Assembly (NCBI GenBank): GCA_903927755.1
Contig: CAIYOD010000054.1
Location: forward strand, 1 to 32,888
Source: an uncultured Thermoleophilia bacterium
GTDB lineage: Bacteria > Actinomycetota > Thermoleophilia > UBA2241
Direction: 5' to 3'
DNA: 32,888 bases
The notes beneath the pieces were generated by a model, which worked only from the letters and a program-made list of their open reading frames with translations, was not told where the DNA came from and did no database searches. Position numbers and translations under genes: made by a program. Of this stretch, positions 8,401 to 17,400 are shown one piece after another. The number at the start of each line of letters is the position of its first letter. Within the stretch, counting starts at the first letter, position 1.

Positions 8401-11400
8401 TGACCGGCCAGATGACCTGCGGCGGCTACGCGACCGAGAACGTCTGGCTGTCGGCCATCACGGCGCCGAACGGCCACAGGCTCCTGGTCCGCGGGGTGGG
8501 ACGGCTCGTCCTCTCCGGCGGCCTCAGCGGCGGCGTCGACGGCGGCGCTGGTCTGACAAAGTGGGGCACCGGAGAGCTGTCGCTCTCCGGCGAGGCTCAG
8601 TACGTCGGGGACCTCGGCATCCAGGCGGGAACGCTGACCGCGACCGCCGCGCAGGCGGTGCCCGGAGCGGCGGCGGCCCAGGTCGCCGCGGACGCCACGT
8701 TCGACTGCGACTTCACCACACGCGGCAGTGCGACGCTCGGCGGCACGCTCACCGGTCCGGCCGGCGCCTCGCTCCATGTCGGCCGGTACACCACGCTGAC
8801 GCTGGACGGCGACGGCTCCGGCTACCTCGGCAACGCAACGGTGGACGGCGTCGGCCTCAACGTCGGCGTGCTGCACGTCGCCGAGGGCGCGCTGTTCGGC
8901 GGGACGCCGAGCGGCACGGGTGCGATCGCAGGATCGGGGACCATCGACGGGTTCGGGGACATCGGCTACGTCTTCCCGGGCATCCACGGCTGGCGGCAGA
9001 TCGGGGCGCTCTGGTATCCAGAGCTGACGCCCACGACGCTGCACGCCGGTGGGTCCGTGACCTGGAGCGAGGGTCAGGCTCTCGCGGTCACCATCGAAGA
9101 CGCCGCGGGCGAGCCCGGCACCGGGTACGACCAGGTGGTCGTCGACGGGAGCGTGACCGTCGACGAGGACGCGACCACGGTCGTCGGCCTGGTCGGCGAC
9201 CATGACGGGACCGTCGGGGAGTGCACCGGCTTCGACCCGACCAAGGCCGGGCGCTGGCACGTGCTCCGCGCCACCGGCGCCATCAGCGGCTTCGAGCCGG
9301 CATCATCCGCCGTCGATACCACCTGGTTCCTGAACGACCTGCAGGACGGTTCCTTCGGCTTGGAGTTGGGGACGCAGGACGTGGACGGCGAGACGTATCA
9401 GACGCTCGATCTCGTGTTCACGCCGGCTGAGTTCGTCGGGCCTGTTGCCGGATTTGGCAACGCCCTCGCCTGCGGCAGGGGCTATCTGAACGCGCCGAAC
9501 AGCGATGCGGTGGCGTTCTCCGGCGCCTCCGAGGCGACCGTGGAGATGTGGGTGCGGCCGCACGGTGGCGCGACCGACAACACGACGCTCATGCGCCAGC
9601 GCGATGGCGGCGCCGGCACGGAGGAGATCTGGTTCGCCATCACCAAGGACCAGATGCTGTTTGGCGGCGTCCAGAACTACGCTGAGCCCGGCTGGCTGTT
9701 CTTCGGGTTCGATCACCAGCTGCCACTCGAGAAGTGGTCGCACGTCGCGATGGTCAAGACGACGACCCAGATTCAGCTGTTCATCAACGGAGACCTGGTC
9801 GACGCACAGGACTACGGCGCCCCGTTCAATGAGGGGGCGCCGAGCAAGGCGCCGCTCACGTTCGGCGGCGATTACCTCGAGGGCAATCACGTTCCCGGCG
9901 ACCTGGATGAGATCATGGTGTACGACCGCGCGCTGAGCGAGGAGCAGCTCGCCGCCGTGTACAACCGCGGCCCCGGGCAGGGGCTCGCGGCCGGCGTCGC
10001 GGACCCCGTGCGGTACTACCGGCTCGACGAGACGGAGGGCACGGCCGCGGCCGATGCCGGCTCGGACGGCGTGGATGCGGCGCTGGTCGACATGGGCGCC
10101 GCACCCTGGATCGCCTCGACCGCCGGCCGCGAGGCCGAGGGCCGGCACAGCACGCCCGGCGTGGTCGCGCTGGCCTACGGCAGCTTCGGCGCGGCCGACC
10201 TCACGGTCGACGTCGAGCAACAGCCCGAGCACGGGACGGTGGACCTCACCGCCGCCGCCCTCGGACAGGGTACCTACACGCCGAGCGCCGGCTGGGCCGG
10301 CACCGAGACGTTCACGTACACCGTGAGCGACGGCACGACCACGACCGACCCCCTGACCGCGTGGGTCACCGCGCCCGCTCCCGACACGCACACGTGGGAC
10401 AGCGGCGGGACGACCGCCCTGTGGTCCGAGGCCGCCAACTGGGTCGGCGACACGGTGCCGACGGACGGCGACAGCCTCGTCTTCCCGGACGGCACGCTCT
10501 ACGACCCGGTCAACGATCTCAAGGCGGGGCTCACCCTGCACGACATCACCCTCGCGCGTCCGGGCATGGCCGTGCTGGGGAACGCGATCACGCTCACCGG
10601 CGCGCTCGTGCGCACGGTCGCGGACGAGGCTCACATCGACTGGCACCCGGACCTGCAGCTCGGTGACGAAGCGACGCTGGGCAGCACTGCGGGGATCCTG
10701 AACCTCAAGGAGGCCGCGGTGAGCGGCGGCGACCTGACCAAGACAGGCGCCGGCACGGTGTCGCTGAGGGACGCCTCCTCGTACACCGGCAAGACGGCGG
10801 TCGAGGGAGGGACGCTGCACTTCAACGCCGACGGTGCCCTGCCGGCCGGCTCGGCCGTGAGCATCGCGGCCGGCGCGACCGTCGACGTCGATCCGATGGA
10901 AAAGGCCACGACGGCCTACGACAACGTCTTCAGCGGGCCGGAGGGGGCTACCCTGCGGTTCAGCTACGGCACTCCGATGCTCACCGGCGACTCCTCCGGC
11001 TTCGCCGGCGCCACGGAGGCGGAGACCTCGGTGATCGTCACCGGCTCGCTCGGTGGCACGATCAGCGGGAAGAGCGCCGTGAGCGGCTCCGGAACGGTCG
11101 GCGTCATGGACGGCGTCATGGTCCTCCCGAGCATGCGCGGGGAGGAGACCTTCGCCATCTCGACCCTGACGGGGTCCTACTGGACGGGGGAGGCAGCCGG
11201 CTTCGGCATCACCGACGCCGCCGGAGACCCCGGCGTGGGCTACGACCAACTGTGGATCACCGGCGACGTGGACATTCCAGCCGTGGTCGACGGCAAGGGC
11301 GGCCTCATGGTGGTGCCCATGTCGATCGACGGGACCGGAGCATCAGGGTCGTGCGCCAACTTCGATCCGGCCACGAGCTACCGCTGGCTGGTCGTCCACG

Positions 11401-14400
11401 TCGACGGGCAGGTCAACGGGTTCGACCCCGCCGCGGCGTCGGTCTTCGCTGACGCCTTCGTGAACGACCTCGCGGGCGGCACCTTCGGCTTCGAGCTCAC
11501 CGACCACGAGACGTACCGGACGCTCGACCTCGTCTTCACTCCTGTCGGCGACACGCATACCTGGGACGGCGAGGCGGGCACCGAGCACCCGGAGTGGAGC
11601 AACGCGCTCAACTGGGTCGGAGACACAGTGCCGGGCAATGGGGACTCGCTGGTGTTCCCGGCCGGGTCCGGCTACAACGCGACCAACGATGACCTTCTCG
11701 ACGATGTCGGGGCGATCTCCGTGGGGCACGAGCTGTTCGTCGACGGCAGCGCGCTCGGCCTTGGCGCCGACCTGACGCTCGGTCGTGACTCGGTGTGGGC
11801 CGTCACGACCACCACGCTCGAGGACGACGTGAGTGTCGTCTCAACGGTCACGCCGGAGCCGACGCCGGAGTCCACGCCGTACGCACACCTCGGCCAGGAC
11901 ATCGGGATGCTCTCTCCGACCAGCGGCGCGCATGCGCTGACCGTGGAGAACTACTTCGGCTACATCGTCCACCACGGCAGCCTCGCCGGCGCAGACGCGG
12001 CGTGCAGCCTGACCAAGAAGGGCGCGGGCACGTTCGTGCTCGGCGGCCCGGGCGGCAAGGGCAACCCCTGGTCCGGGACCAACACGTGGGCCGGCCCGAC
12101 GGACGTCCAGGCCGGTACGCTCGGCATCGACGCGCCCGGCGCGCTCTCGTCGCACACCGACGTGCACGTCGAGGGCGGCGCGCGCGTGGCCATCTCCTTC
12201 CCGGATGCGGCGGCCACCGACGTGTGGTCCAACGAGTTCACCGGGTCGGGGCGCATCGACGTCGAGTCCGCCGCTCTGACCATGACGGCGGCGTCCACCG
12301 AGTTCTTCGGCACCGTGGACATCAGCAGCGGTGCCGCGCTGACCACGACCGGCTCCTGGCCGGCCGACACGGTCGTCGGCGGCCTGCTGCGCGGCACCGG
12401 CACCGTCGGGTTCCTCACCGCCGAGTCCGGCGGCGCGCTGAGCCCCGCCGTCGACGACTACGAGTCCAACACGCTCGACGGCGGTGGCATGGCCCTCCTG
12501 AAGGGCGGCTCGTCCTACGTCTGCGACGTCACCGACGCCGAGGCGGCCGCCGGTCTGGGCCATGACCTGCTGGCCCTCCAGGGCGACGTGACCTTCTCCG
12601 ACACGTCCACGGACGCCGTCACTGTCGTGTTGCGCTCCGGCGCGGGCGGCACGGAGGGCCCCGCGCCACACTTCGACAAGACGACCTCCTACCGCTGGAC
12701 CATCCTGACCACGCCGACGCGGATCAACGGGTTCGACGCCAACGCGGTCACGCTCGACACATCGGCCTTCGAGGCCCAGAACCCCGTGAGCGGCGGCACG
12801 TTCGCGCTCGAGGTCGCCGACCACACGACGTCCCAGTCACTCGACATCGTCTACGCACCGGGTGCGCGCACCGTGGTGTGGGATGGCGGCGGGACGAGCG
12901 AGAAGTGGAGCAACGCCGCGAACTGGGTGGGCGACGTCGCGCCCAGAGACGGCGACACCCTGCGCTTCTCCGGCTCCACGCGCCCCATGAACACCAATGA
13001 CCTGCTGACCTCCGTCGGCGGGATCGAGTTCACCGACGGCGGGTTCGTGCTCGGTGGGCTGGGCCTCATGCTGACCGGGCCGGTCACAAGCACGGCGACC
13101 GGCACTCAGTGCATCGTGCAGTTGCCGGTGACGCTCGCCGCGGACGTCTCCGCGACGACGGCGAGCGCCGATCTCTCACTGCTCTTCGTGCACCTGAACG
13201 ACGGAGTGGCCGGTCACGCCCTCACCGCGGGCGGCGCCGGCACGGTCTACCTGGGCAGCATCGACGGCGCCGGCGTGGCCAGCACGCTGACCAAGACGGG
13301 CGCCGGCAAGCTCTACCTGATCTCGGCGAACACCTTCGGCGGCGCCGTCACGGTCAGCGAGGGCACCCTCGCCACTGTCGTGGACGGCGCCCTGCCGTCC
13401 GGCGCCGCCGTGGCGGTCGCCTCCGGCGCCACACTGGCATGCGCCACCGTCGTGGACGACCTCCAGACGTGGGACAACCCGATCACGGGGCCCGTCGGCG
13501 CGGCCATCGAGCTCGTCGAGCAGCGCAATCTCAGCCTGACCGGTGACAGCTCCGGCTTCGAGGGGACCACCACCGTCGGATTCAAGTCCACGCTGTTCGT
13601 GGACGGCAAGCTAGGCGGAGCCCTGGCCGGCGCCGAAGGCGTGGTGGCCGGCAGCGGCACCCTTGGCTCCGTCTCCGGCCCCACAGTCTGGCCGGGCCTC
13701 CTGTCGCTGGAGGGCGGCGGCTGCCAGGTCACGACCCTGACCGCCGGCGCCGTCACGCTGGCGCCCGGCTCCGGCATGATGGTCGACATGCGCGACGCCG
13801 CCGGCGCCGCCGGCGCGGGCTTCGACCGCGTCGAGGTGACCGGCACCGTGGACGTCACCGCGACCGCGGGCTCCCCGTGCGGCGTCGCGCCCTTCACGAT
13901 CACGGCCGACGGCAAGCTCGGAGACTGCAGCAACTTCGACAGGACCACGGACCAGTCGTGGCCGATCCTGCACGCGACCGGCGGCATCACCGACTTCGCG
14001 GCGGACAAGTTCACGGTGATGACCGACTTCTTCAGCAACGCGATCGGCGAGGGCACCTTCTCGGTCGCGCTGTCGGACGACGCGAAGACGCTGAACCTCG
14101 TGTTCACCGCCGGCCACCCGCTCTCCATCTGGGACGGCGGCGCCGGGCTCGGCCACCCCGAGTGGAGCAACGCGCTCAACTGGGTGGGCGACGTGGCGCC
14201 GGTCAATAACGCCGACCTCAGCTTCCCCAGCACGCCGGTCACGGCGCACAACGACGCGTTCCTCACCCGGGTCCACGACGTCACCATCGGTGCCGCGGCG
14301 GGGGTCGACGGCAGTACGCTCACGCTCGGCGGCACGCTCGCCCTGACCACCCACAGCTCGTACGGCATCAGCGCCACCACCCTGGCCGCCGACACGACCG

Positions 14401-17400
14401 TTCTGTATGCGGCGGCGGGCTACACCAACCCGGCGACCATCGCCGGCGACGTCCAGATGGTGGACGCGTCGTCGGTCGGGCACGCGCTCACGTTCGACGT
14501 GAGGAATGGAGGCTCGATCCTCACGACTGGGCACATCCTGGGGACGAAGGCCGCCTGCACGCTGACCATGACGGGCAACGGGCTGCTGGAGCTCGGCAAC
14601 GGCGCCGCCTGGTCGGGCGACAACACGTGGAGCGGCGACACGAGCATCACGTCCGGTTGGATCACGGTCCGCCGGCCGGGCGCACTCTCGTCGCTGAGCG
14701 GCCGCGTGCACGTCGCGGCCGACGCCGGGGTGGACTACGAGCTGAACGCGGCCACGCCGCACGCCGTGTCGGACGCCACCTGGACAGGCTCCGGCAACCT
14801 CCGGGCACTCTACGCGAGCGACCTGCAGCTGACTGCCGACTCGTCCGGGTTCACGGGCACGCTGGACGGCATGTTCGGCGGCCAGATCGGCGTTCTCGAC
14901 AAGGCCGGCGGCAACGCCTGGACGCACAACGGCGGCGGGTTCTACGGGCACGGCACGCTCGGCAGCCTCAACATGGGCTGGCAGGGCACGCTGAGTCCGG
15001 GCGACGCCGCCTACAAGGTCGCGACGCTCAGCGGGGCGGGCGACGCCGTGCTCGGGTGGGGCACGTACACCGTCGACGTCAAGGACGCGACCGGTGAGGC
15101 CGGCGCCGGCTACGACACCTTCGCCGCCGCCGGCTCTCACGGCATCTACGTGAACGACTTCGCCGACGAGGGCCGGATGCTGACCATCGCGCTGCGGTCC
15201 TCCGACGGCAGCGCCGCGGCCGAGGCCGTCAACTTCGACCCGGCCAAGACCTGCCGCTGGCACATCGCCTCGGCGACCAACGGCGTGATCAACTGGTTCG
15301 ACCGCGCCGTCTACACCATCGACGCTGCCGCCTTCACCAACGACCTCGACGGCGGGAGCTTCGCGCTCGGTCTGTCCAACAGCGGCAAGTCGTTGGACGT
15401 CGTGTTCACGCCGCGTCCGTCCGCCACGTTCACGTGGGACGGCGGCGGCGCGGACGACAACTGGAGCACCGCCGCCAACTGGGTCGGCGACAAGGCGCCG
15501 CGCGACGGCGACAGCCTCGTGTTCACCGGCGCGACGCGGCAGACGCCGGTCAACGACACGCTCACCACCATCGGGTCCGTGGCCGTCACCACCACCGGCT
15601 TCGACGTCAAGGGTGCGGCGCTCTCCATCACCGGCGGTATGAGCTCCGACGTGGGCACCGGTACGACGACGTGGGAGATCCCGCTCACGCTCGGCGCCAA
15701 CATCCAGGTCACGTCCACGCTGGGCGGCCACTTCACCTTCACAGGTGCCGTGTCGCTCGGCGAGGGCGAGGACGCGAAGATCCTGACGACCGACGGCGCC
15801 GGCCAGATCGAGTTCGACGGCGCCCTCTCCGGCGGCTCGGCGGCGACCTACGGCATCATCAAGATGAGCACTGGGCCGCTGGTCCTGAAGGCCGACAACA
15901 CCTGGCAGGGCAAGCTGTACATCACGGGCGGCTCCGTCAGCGCGTACAAGCCTGGATCCCTGCCGGCGGGCGTGCCCGTGGAGTTCGTGGGCGGCGGCGA
16001 AGTCGCCGCCTACCTCGGCGCCGGCGTCAGCGGCACCTGGGACAACGCGTTCACCGGCCCCGGCACGATCAATGTCCACACTGGGTCGCTCACCCTGACG
16101 GGCGATTCGTCGGCCTACACGGGCCTCTCCTACGATCGCAGCGAGCTGACGGTGAACGGCAAGCTCGCCGGCGCTCTGGGTGCCTACGGGCCGCTGCGCG
16201 GCGAAGGTCGCGTCGGCGGCACGGCCGTCGAGGGCCAGGGCCGGGTCAACATCATCAACGGCGGGGTGCTGCAGCCGGGCGCCGCCGACTACGACGTCGG
16301 TACGCTCGAGACGCGCGGCTGGACCTACCTGGCCGGGCGCACGGGCGGCGACAGCGGCTCGTACGTGGTCGACGTCTGCGACGCGAGCGGCTCGGCGGGC
16401 ACAGGCTACGACCGCCTGCAGGCCGTCGGCCTGGGTAACGTCACGGTCGATGCCGTTCCAGCGCCCTTCGTCATCAAGCTGCGGTCGTCCGACGGGACCA
16501 AGTCGGCCGACACTGCGAACTTCGACAACAGCAAGACCTACCGCTGGCACGTCGCCGACCAGGAGTCGGGGACGGTCCAGGGCTTCGCCGCCGGCAGGGT
16601 GACGGTGGATGCCTCCGCCTTCACCAACGCGCTGGCCGGCGGCACGTTCGGCGTCGAGCTTTCAGCAGACAGCAAGTCGCTCGACGTCGTCTTCACGCCG
16701 TGCGCCGACTTCACGACCGGACCGACGGTCGGCGACGGCGGCAGCGAGTTCGCCAAGACCTCCAAGCAGACCGTGGCGTGGGAGATGGACGCCGCGCCGC
16801 CGGCCGGAGGTGTCTTCAAGGTCGTCGCCGACGACCCGGACTCGGCGACCAACGTCCTGCTCGGGACTGTCGACGCCTCGAGTGAGACCAAGTACAGCTA
16901 CGACTGGACGATCGCGCAGGGACCGTCCACGGGCTGGCACGTCACCGTCCAGCTCTGGTCCGGCAGCGGCGACTCGGCGGTCCAGTACCGCACCAAGGAC
17001 AGCCAGAGCTTCGACATCGTCCCGGCCGAGTACACCATCAAGCCGAGCGTCGTCGGCACTCCCGCCCACGGCACGATCAGCCCGGCAACCGACCAGACGG
17101 TCGCGTACAAGGCCACCCCGAAGTTCGCCTTCCAGCCCGAGACCGGCTACCACGTGAAAGAGGTCAAGGTCGACGGCTCGCTCGTCACGATGACCGGCGA
17201 GAACGAGTACACCTTCCCGGCCGTCAAGGCCGACCACACCATCTCGGTGGAGTTCGCCGTCGACACGTTCACGATCACCCCGAGCGTGGTCGGCGCCACG
17301 CCGCACGGCTCCATCACGCCGGACACCTCCCAAACAGTCGACTACGGCGCCACGCCGAAGTTCGCGTTCGACGCCGACGACGACTACCACGTGAAGACCG

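Noticed and set aside
13611-16550. 979-codon - strand open frame inside the giant gene
   Set aside because: It is a shadow of the repeat modules: low-complexity Arg/Ala/Gly/Val composition, no recognisable domain and no ribosome site.
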